A stretch of 64,000 bases of DNA from Vombatus ursinus (Eukaryota; Chordata; Mammalia; Diprotodontia; Vombatidae): positions 73,038,247-73,102,246 of the forward strand of contig NW_020954576.1 of NCBI RefSeq assembly GCF_900497805.2. Direction: 5' to 3'. A program made the position numbers and the translations under genes. Below are positions 32,031 through 43,289 of the stretch, in pieces. Below the pieces are notes generated by a model. It worked only from the letters and a program-made list of their open reading frames with translations. It ran no database searches and was not told the origin of the DNA. Position 1 is the first letter of the stretch, and every line of letters starts with the position of its first letter.

Positions 32031-33389
32031 CTCATTTGACCTTAAACTAAGGTGGGATCTAAGGTCAGATCACTTTGTCTCAGACAATGGTGTGTGAGTC
32101 AAGCTTCATCACAGACTGCCAATCTGCAGGTAAATTCATTTATGAGATCATTCCTTACAGATTACAATTTCCTCATAACCTACATAGATCAGCAGAATAT
32201 AATAGGAGCCCACTTTCTAGGGAACACATGAGTTTTTAAAACAAGCAAACTTATTCTGTATTGATTAAAGTTGAAAATATGGTGTACTTGGGAGGTAATG
32301 ATAGTGTGAATTTAGAGACCTCAATAAAGATGTAACATTGGGGTAATATGATATGTGCCATAGATTTTGGGACAATGGGATTCAAAGCATTTAGAGAAAA
32401 GATGTGGAGAATTTTATGGCTTAGGATTCTATGGACTAAGTTGGTTAATGAGGCAGAAGAATCTCTCAAGGATAAAATTCTGAAGATGTAAACATCACTG
32501 ATTCTTATGAGGGAGAACAAGGGGAAATGCAAGGAGATTAACATAAATGCATGGGCAATACACTGACTGAGATATTTAAAAGACCTATAGTAGATGAAAG
32601 CAAGAACAAATTATCAAAAACGAAAGCTGAAAAGTGTATTAGTCCTTCAATAACAGTGTCAGGAGTGCTAATGGCCAGGATGAGCTAAAATTTTTAATGA
32701 ATGCTAAGGATAAAAAAGAAGTGGCTTTTAAAGCTTTACTGGAGATAGATGGCATATATTAGGAAGTATCATATATTACTACTTAAGAGTGTACAATGAT
32801 ACCAATGGTTGACAGAGAACTGTTAAATCTTATTTTGATTCTTTTCCCTACCAATAAAAAAGATCTACAAAGTAGGAAAATGGTTAGCAAAATTCTAAAA
32901 CTCAAGACAAATATAAAAAGACAGCCAAATACTTATTAGCTATGTTACCATTAAGAAGTTTCTTAACATCTTTGAGTCTATTTCTTCATACATAAAATGA
33001 AGATAATACTTCTATACTTGTCTTTAGCAATGCCAAGTCAACAGAGATATAGAAACAATGTACCAGGACAATGGAAGAATTTATGCATCCGATTGCTACC
33101 AATGGTAGTGGAAAACTCAAGAATAGGACAAATGCTTTAAGTTTGGAATTAGGCAAATATCCTGTTCCAAAAAAAGAAAAAACAGATTGATTTGGGGAGA
33201 AAATCCATAATGTGTTATTAAAAGAATATGTTAATACTTGAGACTGGGAAGGAGTAATCACTATGAGCAAACATGAATACATCAACCAGACTACACTTAA
33301 GTTTTTTGTTTGTTTGTTTGGACAGGGTAAACAAAAGGAATGATGCCAATATAATACACTATTGATGTGGGAAATTTTCGTTATGAGAA
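32031..33389. other. Unassigned, no feature seen
   Basis: About 1.35 kb. The largest open frame in the window (158 codons, reverse, 32986-33462) lies mostly here. It is hydrophobic in places but has no recognisable family and partly overlaps a SINE. Confidence 0.5.
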
Positions 33390-33490
33390 GTAATGTAACA
33401 TAAGAGGATACAGTGTTGGACTTCCAATCAAGGAAGCTGGCTCTGAATCCCACCTCAGACACTTTTGAGTTATGTGATCATGGGCAAAGG
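33390..33490 (+). mobile_element. SINE fragment (MIR/MIR3-like head)
   Basis: AGAGGATACAGTGTTGGACT, GGCTCTGAATCCCACCTCAG and GTTATGTGATCATGGGCAAA form the tRNA-related half, cut where the L1 begins. Confidence 0.6.
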
Positions 33491-34145
33491 AAAAAAACTC
33501 TTCTTGTGTGCTGATGATGTGATGATTTAGTTGGAAAATCCCAGGGAATCAGCAAGATACTAATTGAGACAATTAATAACCTCAGCAAAATTGTAAGCTA
33601 CAAAATAAATCCTCAAAAACTCAACAGCATTTCTATACAATAAGAAATTCAAAAAAGCAAATATTGAAAGGGAAATCCCACTCCAAATAACTACAAAATG
33701 TATAACATACCCAGGGATCTGTCTCCCAAAGTACATGAAAGACTTGTATAGATTCAATTACAAAGTGCTTCTTAATGAAATAAAGAACAACTTAGAACAA
33801 AATAGTTGGAGGAATAGTCAGTATTCATGGCAAGGTCATGTCAATATAATAAAAATGACAATACTACCAAAATTAACTTATACCATTAATGCTTTATCAA
33901 TCAAATTATCAAGGGGATGTTTCATAGACCTTGAATAATAACAAAGTACATTTTAAAAAATATTTAGAAAATAAGTAGGCATATGCGGGGAATAGCACTC
34001 ATAGACTTGAAACTATACCATAAAGTAGCATTCATCAAAACCATTTGATATTAGTTAAAGATTAGAGAGATAGATTAATGGAACAGTTTAGACAAAGGAG
34101 ATTCAGAAACAACAAAATTCAACAACCCAAAGACTGATAAAGGAA

Positions 34146-34194
<49 letters not shown>

Positions 34195-35215
34195 TATTTC
34201 TTACCTAGGGGAAAAATTCCCTATTTGATAGAAACTGTGGGGAAAACTAGAAATCAGCCTGGCAGAAATTAGACTTAGATGTACATATTGTACATTACGT
34301 TCTAAATGGATAAGCAATCTAAAAAGAATTCTACTATAAAATGATTAGAAGAGAAACAAATCATATATCTCTCATAGCTATGGGAAGGAGATATATTCTT
34401 AACCAAACAAGAGATAGAGGAAATTACAAAAGATAAAATAACCAACTTTGACTAATTGAAACTGAAAAGGTGAAAAGACATTTATGCATTTAGGATGAGA
34501 AGGGAAATGATCAAAAACGGATAAATGTATGAAATTTCTCTGATAAGGATTTGGTTCTATCATATGTAAACAATTAATAAATATAAACAAGACTAATAGC
34601 TATTCTCCCAATAGACAAATAGTCAAATGATATGAACAAACAGTTCTTAAAAGAAGAACTATAGAGTATTCCTAACCACATGAAAAAATGATCCAAATCA
34701 TTAATAAGGGAAATGCAACTCAAAACAACCCTGAAGTTTCACCTCAGACCCTTCAAATAGGCAAAAATGACTAAAAATGGCAAAAGTCAATGTTGGAGGG
34801 GTTGTGGAAAGATAGGTACACCAATAAATGTTTGGTGAACTTGTGAACTGGTCCTTGTGAACCATTTTGGAAAGCAATTTGGAATTATCCAAAGAAAGTG
34901 ACTAAAATGTCCACACCCTTTGAACAAGAGACTTCAATACTGGGATTATACCCCAAGGAAGTCATTGATAAGAAAATAGTCCCTATATACTCCAAAATAT
35001 TTACGGGAGCACTTATGATAGCTAAGGGTTAGGGGTGAAAAGTAGATACCTATCAATTAGGTAATGGCTAAATAGTGATTAATGAATATAGGGGAATATT
35101 ATTGTGCTCTATGAAGTGTGTGATGAATACAGAAAAGCATGGAATGATTGTATATAAGCTGATAGAGAATGAAGCAAGCCGAGGCAAGAAAACAATATAT
35201 AAAGTAACGAAACTG
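33491..35215 (+). mobile_element. Old L1, ORF2 from the RT active site to near the end
   Basis: Starts near CTTGTGTGCTGATGATGTG, which reads L-V-C-A-D-D, the reverse-transcriptase active site. It continues through the thumb region (translated: LNEIKNNLEQNSWRN, GHVNIIKMTILPKLTYTINA) and the C-terminal domain with the block CCACACCCTTTGAACAAGAG. It contains a GT repeat at about 34147-34192. Many breaks. More diverged than the L1 at 15 kb, and probably a different, older subfamily. Confidence 0.85.
34147..34192. repeat. GT dinucleotide microsatellite
   Basis: About 22 uninterrupted GT units within the old L1. Confidence 0.98.
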
Positions 35216-35229
35216 CATTTGCTTTAATT

Positions 35230-36165
35230 TTGTTGCCTTACACAATTAACTTTATTTACACTTCTGAAGCCACTGTATGCAATTTTTTGTGCATAATATT
35301 CTTAATTTTGCATCACTTCTTACTAATCTCCCCACATTTTCTGAATTATTCAAATTCATCATTCCTTTTAGCATAGTAACATTCCCATTCACATACTAGA
35401 ATTTGTTCAACCATTTCTGATTCAATGAGCATTTATTTTGTTTTCACAAATAATGCTATTAAGATTATTTTTGCACATATAAATATTTTCTTATTGTCAG
35501 TATTGATTTAAACTCCCAGTATTAGGGGCTGTGGATCAAAGAATATAAGCCATTTATGAATTTTTCTTGTATTATTCCATTGATTTCATGGGAAAATTTC
35601 ATCATAGATATTAGACTTGGAAGGGACCTTAGAGACCTTTTAATCCAAATCTTTAATTTTAAAGCTGAGGAAACTGAAGTCTTGAGACTTAAGTGGTTTG
35701 TACAAATTCATACAAGTAGTAAGTGAAAGAGTCTGAATTTGGAACCAGATGACCTGACTTCAAATCCAGCACTTCTCCCACTATATCACACTATTTCCCA
35801 GGATGGGTATACTAATTCACACAGGTCCACCAAAATTCAATGAAGTCTTCCCTTAAAATAGTACTCGTCTTCACTCAACCTCTTCAAAAATGAATTTCTA
35901 TTGATTTTTATTTGTTATTCAAAAATTTTCCATTCTAACATCTTGACTAATTTAAAACTTGTCAAATAATACACAGGTACTATTTAAGTTGCATTCATAT
36001 GATTACTAGTGATTTTGAATAATTTTCAAGTGGTTGTTGATAGATGGTATTTTTCTCTAAAAAAAAATTTATGACCTTTGACCACTTATCTATTGGAGAA
36101 TAGCTTTTAAGCTTATAGATTTGTGTTAATTCCATACAGATTTTGGATGTTAATTTTAACAGAAA
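35230..36165 (-). mobile_element. Old L1 ORF2 C-terminus, reverse, with MIR-like insert
   Basis: Reverse L1 blocks in order: TGTTCAACCATTTCTGATTC, GGTCCACCAAAATTCAATG, CAAGTGGTTGTTGATAGATG and CCTTTGACCACTTATCTATT. It faces the forward L1 that ends at 35215, so the two old L1 copies are tail to tail. Confidence 0.7.
35605..35800 (-). mobile_element. MIR-like CORE-SINE, reverse
   Basis: TTAGACTTGGAAGGGACCTT, AAGCTGAGGAAACTGAAGTC, AGTAGTAAGTGAAAGAGTC and CCACTATATCACACTATTTC. It lies between two collinear parts of the reverse L1, so it was inserted into it or the L1 is very old. Confidence 0.7.
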
Positions 36166-36179
36166 CCTTTATTTTTCCC

Positions 36180-36300
36180 ACTTAATAGTATTTTTTTTTC
36201 AATTACATGTAAAGATAATTTTCAATATTCACTTTCATAAGATTTTGAGTTCCAAATTTTTCCTTTTCTTCTTCCTCTCAACTCTATCACCCTACTTTCA
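36180..36300 (-). mobile_element. L1 3' terminus, reverse
   Basis: CAATTACATGTAAAGATAAT then TTTTGAGTTCCAAATTTTTC is the reverse of the marsupial L1 3' end. Possibly the 3' end of a separate copy. Confidence 0.75.
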
Positions 36301-36329
36301 ATGCTTTTTTTTCTAAACTGTATTCAAAT

Positions 36330-36565
36330 CACAAGTACCTTAGCCTCTGACAAGAGTGTGTTAATGGACTACTCTAGTGTTTCACCATGTTTGTGGCTTC
36401 CCAGGTCATAACTCCCTTCTCTGGCCACCAATCCCCACATGTATTATTTTCCTTATTAAAATATAAGCTCTTTGAGGGGAGGAACTATTTTACTTTTCTA
36501 TTTCTATCCCCAGCCCTTTGCATAATGCTTTATGTATAGTAAGCATTCATTTTGTTACATTACTA
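36330..36565 (+). mobile_element. L2 3' end
   Basis: AAAATATAAGCTCTTTGAGG, TCCCCAGCCCTTTGCATAAT and ATGTATAGTAAGCATTCA are the L2 terminus. The upstream part is weaker. Confidence 0.7.
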
Positions 36566-36689
36566 GAACCATTCATTGCCTGGGTTTTTGTTGTTATTCT
36601 TTAGGATTCAGTAAGTAAACCAATCTTTTAGTTATAGATATGATTTCACCTTTCCTTGCCCATGGTTATTTCCTTATTTTTTTTCTTAT

Positions 36690-36890
36690 CTATATTTAGC
36701 ATTTCTAATACTATGTCAAATATTAATGGAGACAGACGCTCCCAATTTACCTGTAATGCTAGTGAAAAAAACTTTCAACATTTCTTCAATTATGAAAAAT
36801 ATAATTTTGGTCTTATATAAAGGTGTTTTTTTCTTAGATCATATATTCCTATACTTTTCATATATTAAATATAAATAACTTGTGTTTTTT
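36690..36890 (-). mobile_element. L1 ORF2 fragment, reverse
   Basis: TTTAGCATTTCTAATACTAT, CAAATATTAATGGAGACAGA and CTTCAATTATGAAAAATATA fit the reverse of L1 ORF2 around the finger/palm region. Very diverged. Confidence 0.45.
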
Positions 36891-36924
36891 TGGAAAGTGT
36901 ATTTAGACTAACTGAATGATCAAA

Positions 36925-37275
36925 CATTGCTTGTTGTCCTTCATGCTCAAAGAAGACCAAAATGGTATAACAATGATGGGGTCAAGGTATAGTGTGCCCG
37001 ACTACGGGTCATCAGACAGATACGACCTCAGAAGGCTCTATCACAGGTCAAGCACAAATAGCCTATATGAACATTTGGAATGGAGATATATCTGGATTTG
37101 TACATCTCACATTTCTTTTGAGCTACTTCAATTATGCTTTGCTTATAATGTATGATGCCTTCTTTGATGTGGGCACACCATGCTAGATAGTCCTGTCTGT
37201 GCCAGTGTCTCCCATCTCTCATAATCGATTCCAAAATTATTCAAAAAGATCTTAAGTGTCTTCAATCATGTAAAA
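36925..37275 (-). mobile_element. LINE ORF2 C-terminus with zinc-finger end (family unassigned)
   Basis: Reverse frame at 37028-37234 reads DGRHWHRQDYLAWCAHIKEG, then VAQKKCEMYKSRYISIPNVH and a C-x2-C end (YLCLTCDRAF). It is homologous to 50228-50425 (VAQKKYEMHKFRDISTPNVH, YLCLTCGRTF). Such a C-terminal C2HH finger closes ORF2 in some LINE clades. The nucleotide sequence past the finger (GTGTGCCCGACTACGGGTCA) matches the other copy too. Confidence 0.65.
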
Positions 37276-37439
37276 TCAAAAGAAAGAGCTCTAGTGTAAT
37301 GTCAAATGCTTTATTGGCCTTGTGCTAAAGTGAGTTTAGGCTATGCTGTTAGAAATACAGTTTCCAGAATTATACATTTCCAGAAATATAGTTTCTGCTT
37401 TGTCCAATCATTTTGAGTTTCTTCAAAATTGATTACCAT

Positions 37440-37790
37440 ATGTTAGAAAAGATTTTGACAAACTGAAGGGAACCCAGAAGAGAGTGAGTAGGATAGGAAA
37501 AAAAACAATTATATCAAATAAGGGGCTATGTTTAACCTAGAAAAGATATAGGGGGAGGTAACAGGTGTCATTTAAAAAGCTGTAATGTAAAGAGGAATGA
37601 GTCTTATTTCTGTTTGGCCCCAGAATACAGAACTAAAAATAATTAGTGAAAGATAAAGAGAGGAAGATTTCTGAAAAAGTAATGAAAAAACTTCATAATA
37701 ATTATATTTGTTTATGAGTGGAATGGGCTTTCTCAAGAGATAGCAATTTCTTCCTCCCTGGAAGTATTCAAAAGGAGACCAGATGACATT
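37440..37790 (+). mobile_element. L3/CR1 3' region
   Basis: AACCCAGAAGAGAGTGAGTA, TTTCTGTTTGGCCCCAGAAT, AGTGGAATGGGCTTTCTCAA and CCTGGAAGTATTCAAAAGGA are the L3/CR1 3' UTR. Confidence 0.75.
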
Positions 37791-37794
37791 TTCG

Positions 37795-37920
37795 ATGAAT
37801 CCACCAATAAAAATTTGTTAAGTGCTTACTGCATACCAGGCACTGTACTAGGCTCTTGGGATAAACAAAAGTGAATTAACCCCTAGCATTTAGGAGCTTA
37901 CATTCTAATGGAGAAGATAA
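37795..37920 (-). mobile_element. L2 3' end, reverse
   Basis: AATTTGTTAAGTGCTTACTG, CATACCAGGCACTGTACTAG and AGGAGCTTACATTCTAATGG. Confidence 0.8.
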
Positions 37921-37934
37921 AGAACACAAATAAA

Positions 37935-38030
37935 ATATCATATATACATATGTTATATATGTCAATGTGTATGTATCTATAAGTAGATAGAAGATAGATA
38001 GATGCTAGATACATATAGATGGATATAGTT
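37935..38030. repeat. AT-rich and GATA-type microsatellite
   Basis: TATATACATATG units, then AGATAGATAGATG units. Confidence 0.85.
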
Positions 38031-38039
38031 ACAATTTTT

Positions 38040-38215
38040 CAGGAAACTAGGTGGCATAGTACTAAGCCTGGACTCAGAAAAACTTGAGTTCAAATCTAGC
38101 ACAACCTCTGTTTGCCTTGGTTTCCTCAACTGTAAAATGGAGATGTTAATAGCACCTACCTCTCTGGGTTATTGTGAGGATCAGATGAGATACATTTGTA
38201 CAGTAAATGCAATAT
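38040..38215 (+). mobile_element. MIR3
   Basis: AACTAGGTGGCATAGTACTA, TTCAAATCTAGCACAACCTC, TTTCCTCAACTGTAAAATGG and GGATCAGATGAGATACAT. Confidence 0.75.
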
Positions 38216-38528
38216 TGTAAAGATAGTCAACTGTAAAGGAGTTAGCTACTCTGATCAAGACCATGATCCAAGTAAGCTCAAAAGGACTAATTATTCAAAA
38301 ATACTATCCACCTCCAGATAAAGAACTAATGGACTTAGAGTGCAGATTGAAACATATACATTTTTTTAAAAATTCTTGCTTTTTAAAAAACACAGCTACT
38401 ACAGAAATATGGCTTGTATGACTCCATGTATATAATGAGTATCTTATTTCTAGCCTTTTCAATGGGTAGGAAAGGGAGAAAATTTGGAACTGAGTAATTT
38501 TTTATTTGTAAAAAAAAAATTAAAAAGG
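38216..38528 (+). mobile_element. L1 3' UTR
   Basis: AATATTGTAAAGATAGTCAA, ACTATCCACCTCCAGATAAA, AGTGCAGATTGAAACATATA and GGGAGAAAATTTGGAACTGA, then an A run. 5'-truncated to the 3' UTR only. Confidence 0.8.
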
Positions 38529-38571
38529 TATGTCAATAATCCAGGAGACAGGTAATTAAGGCCTGACCTAG

Positions 38572-38652
38572 GGTAGTTGCTGTGTGCATGGGAGGACCAC
38601 CCAGCATGGTGTACCCACATCAAAGAAGGCATTATACATCATGTGGAAGAGA
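38572..38652 (+). mobile_element. Fragment of the zinc-finger-ending LINE
   Basis: GGAGGACCACCCAGCATGGT and CCACATCAAAGAAGGCATTA are the reverse complement of 37150-37200, so this is a third copy of that family, on the other strand. Confidence 0.6.
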
Positions 38653-38654
38653 TG

Positions 38655-39835
38655 TTAGAAAGATAGAAATGACAAGATTTGGTGAGTGATTATATATATA
38701 TGGAGTTAGAATGAGTTGCTGAGGATAACACCAAGATTTCAAGCCTAGAAGACTGGTATAGGGAAGTTCAGAAGGGGGTGATTTGGGGAGAGAAAGATGA
38801 ATTCATTTTTGCATATGTTTTATCTCCAGAACATCCAGTTGGAAATGTCCAATAGGTAGTTAATGATGTGGGACTGCATTTCTTGGGCTAAAGATATATA
38901 CATATAGGTAAACATACATATATGCATATATAACACTTGTGTATATACATATATATAGTTATACATTTATACACACATGTAGGTCATCTGCATACAGCTA
39001 TTTAAGCCATAGGAGCCGAGGTAAGTGAGAAAGAAACAAGAAGAGGGCCAGGACAGAGCTTTAGACTACATCTCAGGGGGAATGGATAATGAATCAGTGA
39101 AAAGGAACAGTTAGATAGGTAATAGGAAAACCGAGGGAAAGCAATCAAAGAGAGAGTATCTAAGAGGAAAGAATTATCAAGTGTCATTTGCTGCAGAGAT
39201 CAAGGAGGATACAAATTGAGAAAAACCATTAGATTTGGTTATTAAGAGATCACTGGTAACTTTGGAAAGAGCAAATTAAATTGAATGATGAAATCAAAAG
39301 CTAGATGGGGGGCATTAAGAAGTGAATGAGAGAAAAGGAAGAGAAAGCATCAAGTATAGTGAACTTTTTAAGATATTTGGCTAAGAAGTGAAGCTAAGAA
39401 AAGGGATAATAGTAGGGAGGGTAGGACCTAGTAAGGACTTTTTTTTAATAATAGAGGAGAATTGGATGTGCTTGTAGGCAGCAAGAAAGGAACCAGTAGG
39501 AAGACTGGAGATTAGAGTGAAGTGGAAATAATAAGGCCAAGCTGCGGGAGAATGAGAGAGGATGGGATTGAGGGTACATCTAAAGGCATTAGCCTTGGTG
39601 AGAAGAGTCATTCCATCAGAGGGTATAGTAAAGGAGAAAATGGTAGAGTATAATAATAATAATAATAATAACAATAATAGGTTGAAGGGAGAAAAGGGAG
39701 TTCTTAGTGAATAGCCCTGATTTTTTTTAGTAACATATAAATTAAGGATGTTAGCTGAGAACGTAGGAGGAAGAGACACAGAGTCTTGAGGAAAGAAGAG
39801 AAACTTTGATGAGACTTGACACAAGTTGTGGAGGT
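38655..39835 (-). mobile_element. L2 LINE ORF2, reverse, about 1.2 kb
   Basis: Reverse of L2 ORF2 covering part of the reverse transcriptase. Markers: ACATCCAGTTGGAAATGTCC, CATTTGCTGCAGAGATCAAG (reverse of the A-F-D-T region), AGATCACTGGTAACTTTGGA and GCAGCAAGAAAGGAACCAGT. Contains AT microsatellite at 38900-38985 and an AAT run at 39650-39675. The reverse frames of 61 codons (39002-39187) and 147 codons (39381-39824) are decayed L2. Confidence 0.85.
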
Positions 39836-39837
39836 GG

Positions 39838-39905
39838 TTGTTCGTCAGATACTAGCTAGATAGCCTCTGTGATTCCTTCAAACTCTGAGAGTGTATAATT
39901 TTATA
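39838..39905 (+). mobile_element. L3/CR1 3' tip
   Basis: TACTAGCTAGATAGCCTCTG then CCTTCAAACTCTGAGAGTGT fit the end of L3/CR1. Confidence 0.5.
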
Positions 39906-40344
39906 AAGCTCCTACCCTTGGTATAGTCTATGAAACATATACAAGGACAATGGTACTTGTATTTTCCACACTTACAGCCACAAGTCTTTTGGAAACGTCA
40001 CACTATTATACTGCAAATACAGATTCAGCACCATAACTTGATAAACTAATTAAACTGAGGTAACTGTATGTATATGAAGATGATAAACAGTAGGTATGTA
40101 GGAGCCACATACTGTCTCATGAAGTCCCTCTTATTGGATGAATAAGTGCCTGGCCATTTTTCCCCACACTGTCTGTTTATAGGCAGTTAGCCTTCTCTTC
40201 CCAGTTCTTGCTGGCATCACTTACCATCATATGAGATGTCTCTGTTCCTAGGGAAACCAAGGAATCTAGATAGTCAGAAGAACCTTGCCTATCCAGCTGG
40301 GTTTACAGATAACATTGCTTCCCTCCTTAGTCAGCACCCCCTCA
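39906..40344. other. Unassigned, no feature seen
   Basis: No repeat or gene recognised. Confidence 0.5.
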
Positions 40345-40435
40345 CAGGGATATGAGAATCAAATAAGTTAATGTGTGTAAAATCTTTTGTGATCCGATAG
40401 TTCTACATAAAAGTAAATTATTCTTACTATGTGGG
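40345..40435 (+). mobile_element. MIR3 3' part
   Basis: CACAGGGATATGAGAATCAA, GTAAAATCTTTTGTGATCC and ACATAAAAGTAAATTATTC. Confidence 0.5.
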
Positions 40436-40834
40436 TCAAGAAAAATCTCTAGGTATTTGGGCTTTGGTTATAACAGTGTGAATTCTTTGTAGCTAGTGGA
40501 GCTTCCTTAATCTTGCACAAAAACAATGTTGACTCTGAATAGGGTTTAAATCATTCTGTTTCCAGGTAAATTCTCTTCTAGTCAAGAGGCTTCCAGGAAT
40601 ACAAAAGACTGCAAATAACATAACCTGGGGAGCCATTCATTGGATTATACCTGTCTCACCATTATAGAAATGATACAGTCATTTGGATTTAGTGCATTTG
40701 CTCTCCATTAGCAGTAAAATATACATTTCACATGTTGGTGTACACTGTGCCAAAACTTGATTCAGTTGTTGGAAGAACACTGCATTAAGCTAATAGCAAC
40801 CAATCAGATGAGAGGCAACTTGGAAAAGTGGACA
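40436..40834. other. Unassigned, no feature seen
   Basis: No repeat or gene recognised. Confidence 0.5.
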
Positions 40835-41035
40835 GAGGGACGACTTCAGAATCAAAAAGACCTGACTTCAAGTCTTACAATGTAATGCTGCAGAAGTCAC
40901 TTAATGGCTCAGTGCCCCCATGTCACTTGCTAAGATTATGACATGTAAGACAGTTACTAATCTAAATTAGTAGAGATCATTTCCTCATGGAAGCCTCTGT
41001 ACCAATAAAATCACTGGCTCAGATCCCAAAAGAGA
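40835..41035 (+). mobile_element. tRNA-derived SINE with ACTCCCTAAGAC-class tail
   Basis: Head with AGAATCAAAAAGACCTGACT and AAGTCACTTAATGGCTCAG, then a specific non-MIR tail: CTAAATTAGTAGAGATCATT, TCCTCATGGAAGCCTCTGTA and CCAATAAAATCACTGGCTC. The same tail type occurs at 47618-47872 and 55405-55600. Confidence 0.65.
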
Positions 41036-41149
41036 AATGACCCCCCCAAATTAATTAGATGTGGTGTTGACGCAGAGCATCCATACAGTATCATAGCATC
41101 TGCAGGCAATCACTGGTTCTCTAGTTAGATGATCTCCCTGTCTTTTCCT

Positions 41150-41400
41150 TCACAGGCTCTTCTTTTTCCTTCAGTTCCCTACACATGGGTATCCCTACAG
41201 GTCCTTGGTCCTCTAATCTTCTTTCTATACAGTCTCTCCCTTATAAGTCTCATCCAGTCCCATGGTTTCAATTATCACTTTCATGCATATGACATCCAAC
41301 TTTAAATATCTAATCCTGAATTTCATTCTTAAAGTTCCATTTAGCTGCAGGATCCATAAATATATTTTCTTTAGACAGCTCAACATGTCACTTTATAGAG
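41150..41400 (+). mobile_element. L2 ORF2 fragment
   Basis: CATCCAGTCCCATGGTTTCA, ATTATCACTTTCATGCATAT and GACATCCAACTTTAAATATC fit the L2 reverse transcriptase Y-A-D-D segment (TATGCAGATGAC in consensus, here TATGACATC). Confidence 0.65.
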
Positions 41401-41529
41401 GATCTTATTAATATAAACCTATTACATGTTTTGAGGCTGTGAGTGGAGCTGTTGGTTTCCTTACCTTATATCTTCCTGTGTTTTCACAGAGAAGACATAA
41501 CAGTACTTGTTTCGCTTATTAGGATTGAC

Positions 41530-41685
41530 CAAACTTTGATCGATTAATAAGTATTTGAGCTAGACATGAAGGATAAAAAGACAAAAATAAAACAGTTCCT
41601 ACCCTCAAAGAGCTTATAGTCTACCCAAGGAAACAGTCTGAACATAAATAATTTAAAAATACTTATAAAGAAAATACAAAAAAAT
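41530..41685 (-). mobile_element. L2 3' end, reverse
   Basis: ATTAATAAGTATTTGAGCTA, AGTTCCTACCCTCAAAGAGC and TTATAGTCTACCCAAGG. Confidence 0.65.
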
Positions 41686-41759
41686 GGGGGGAGGGCACTA
41701 ATAGCTGGGGACATCAGGAATGTCTAGAGATGATAATCACTCCTCTAAGCACTTGAACA

Positions 41760-41865
41760 CATCACTTTTCTCTCTGCTATATAGCTTGTTTATACAAATG
41801 TGTTAGCCTGTTACCTCCTCAATAGATTGTAAGGTCCCTCAGGGCATTCCCTTCAACTCCTTCCC
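41760..41865 (+). mobile_element. L2 3' fragment
   Basis: TTACCTCCTCAATAGATTGT then AAGGTCCCTCAGGGCATTCC. Confidence 0.5.
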
Positions 41866-42019
41866 CTCCTTTAGAATTAGAGGGGGGAAAGAGATTATCT
41901 TTTCAAATACATTCAGAACCTCATGCCTCACATGGGCTCAAATTGAGGGGAGACATCAGAATCGTATCTTCCAGTGGATGTCATATCCAGTGACCTTGAG
42001 ATAAACACTTTGGAAAATG

Positions 42020-42180
42020 AAAGATATTTTTAGTTTTATTTTTAACACGAATTTTAAGTTTTATTATTGTCTGTTGCTTCTTACAGCAAAGTAGTTTCTC
42101 CTTAAGCTCCATCCTTTCCACCCCACTCCCCAATACTGAGCTCTATCCCATAAAATTTAAAAAGAAAACTGTTTAAGGGA
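42020..42180 (-). mobile_element. LINE 3' UTR fragment, reverse (tentative)
   Basis: Same type as 50050-50200 and 13706-13880: A/T-rich end, AAGTAGTTTCTCCTTAAGCT and CACCCCACTCCCCAATACTG. Confidence 0.35.
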
Positions 42181-42604
42181 AATGAATTGGCAGTGACCTC
42201 ATCTGATCACATATACTGCAGTCTTGATCTGTAGTGACTTCTCTAATGAGAGAAAAGAATAATGTTTCATTTTTAGTTCTCTGGGACCAAAATTGTTCAT
42301 TATGACCAGAAGTTGACTACTATATAATATTTTGAATGTTATTGTACTTGTTATATATGTTGCTCCCCTGGCCTCCTTACTTTTCAAGGTACCTGTTAAG
42401 AGACCTCTATGATATAACTAATCAGTCCCATCATGTATACATTAAGCTTGTGGGTTTTTTGTATTTCTTTTTATAATGATTATACTCTAATAAGTTTTGG
42501 GAAAAATATATTTTTGGCATAGTTTTAGAATTTTGTATTCCTCACACAATCACACTGACAATGTCAATGCTTATGAATTCATTTCTTTAATGAGCATGTT
42601 TTAG
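42181..42604. other. Unassigned, no feature seen
   Basis: No repeat or gene recognised. Confidence 0.5.
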
Positions 42605-42845
42605 TTAGCTGTCACAGTGGTTAGAGCACTGGTTCTGGAGTCAGAAAGATCTGAGTTCAAATCCAGCCACAGACACTTTTTAGCTCTGTGACCTTGGACT
42701 AGTCACTTAACCTCTGTTTGCTTCAGTTTCCTCATCTGTAAAATAGTGACAATAATAGCACCTATATCACATTGTATTTATGAAGATAAAATGAGATAAT
42801 AATTGTAAAGTTCTTAGCACTGTGCTTGGTACTTAAGTGTTATAT
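42605..42845 (+). mobile_element. MIR, near full length
   Basis: CACAGTGGTTAGAGCACTGG, TTCAAATCCAGCCACAGACA, GTTTCCTCATCTGTAAAATA, AAAATGAGATAATAATTG and TTAGCACTGTGCTTGGTACT. Confidence 0.88.
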
Positions 42846-42884
42846 AAAGTTTAGACATAATGATGATAATCATAATAACCATTA

Positions 42885-43205
42885 TTATTATATTAAATGC
42901 CTGCTATTCACCAGATACTATGCTAGGAAACAGGGATACAAAAGAACAGTGAAACATTCTCTTGCTATCAAGGAGTTTTTAACTCCATTGGATGGAACTA
43001 TGCACATAGAGAAGTCAATTCAAAATATGTTCAAAATAATTTTGCTCAAAGGAGGAAGACACTAAAGCAAATCAGGAAAAAAGTCACTGTAGAAAGTGTT
43101 ACTTGAACTGATCCTTGCAAGAAGAGAGCAATTCTAAGAGACAGAAGAAGGGAGTACATTGCAGACATGAGTGATATCTCATACAGAGGCACAGAAGTGG
43201 AAAAA
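42885..43205 (-). mobile_element. L2 3' region, reverse
   Basis: TTAAATGCCTGCTATTCACC, AGATACTATGCTAGGAAACA, then the UTR part GTTACTTGAACTGATCCTTG and AGAGAGCAATTCTAAGAGAC. Confidence 0.7.
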
Positions 43206-43289
43206 TGAAATATTGTGTACACGGAACAGTTATCTACACTTGTAAAAGGTCTCTCCTTCTTTGCTTATTTAATTTGTTTATGCTGTGAC

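Noticed and set aside
32986-33462. 158-codon reverse open frame, the longest in the window
   Set aside because: No family motif, no start context, overlaps a SINE fragment, and AT-rich random sequence of this length can stay open by chance.
39381-39824. 147-codon reverse open frame
   Set aside because: Lies within reverse L2 ORF2 and includes a low-complexity leucine run from an AAT microsatellite. Not a host gene.
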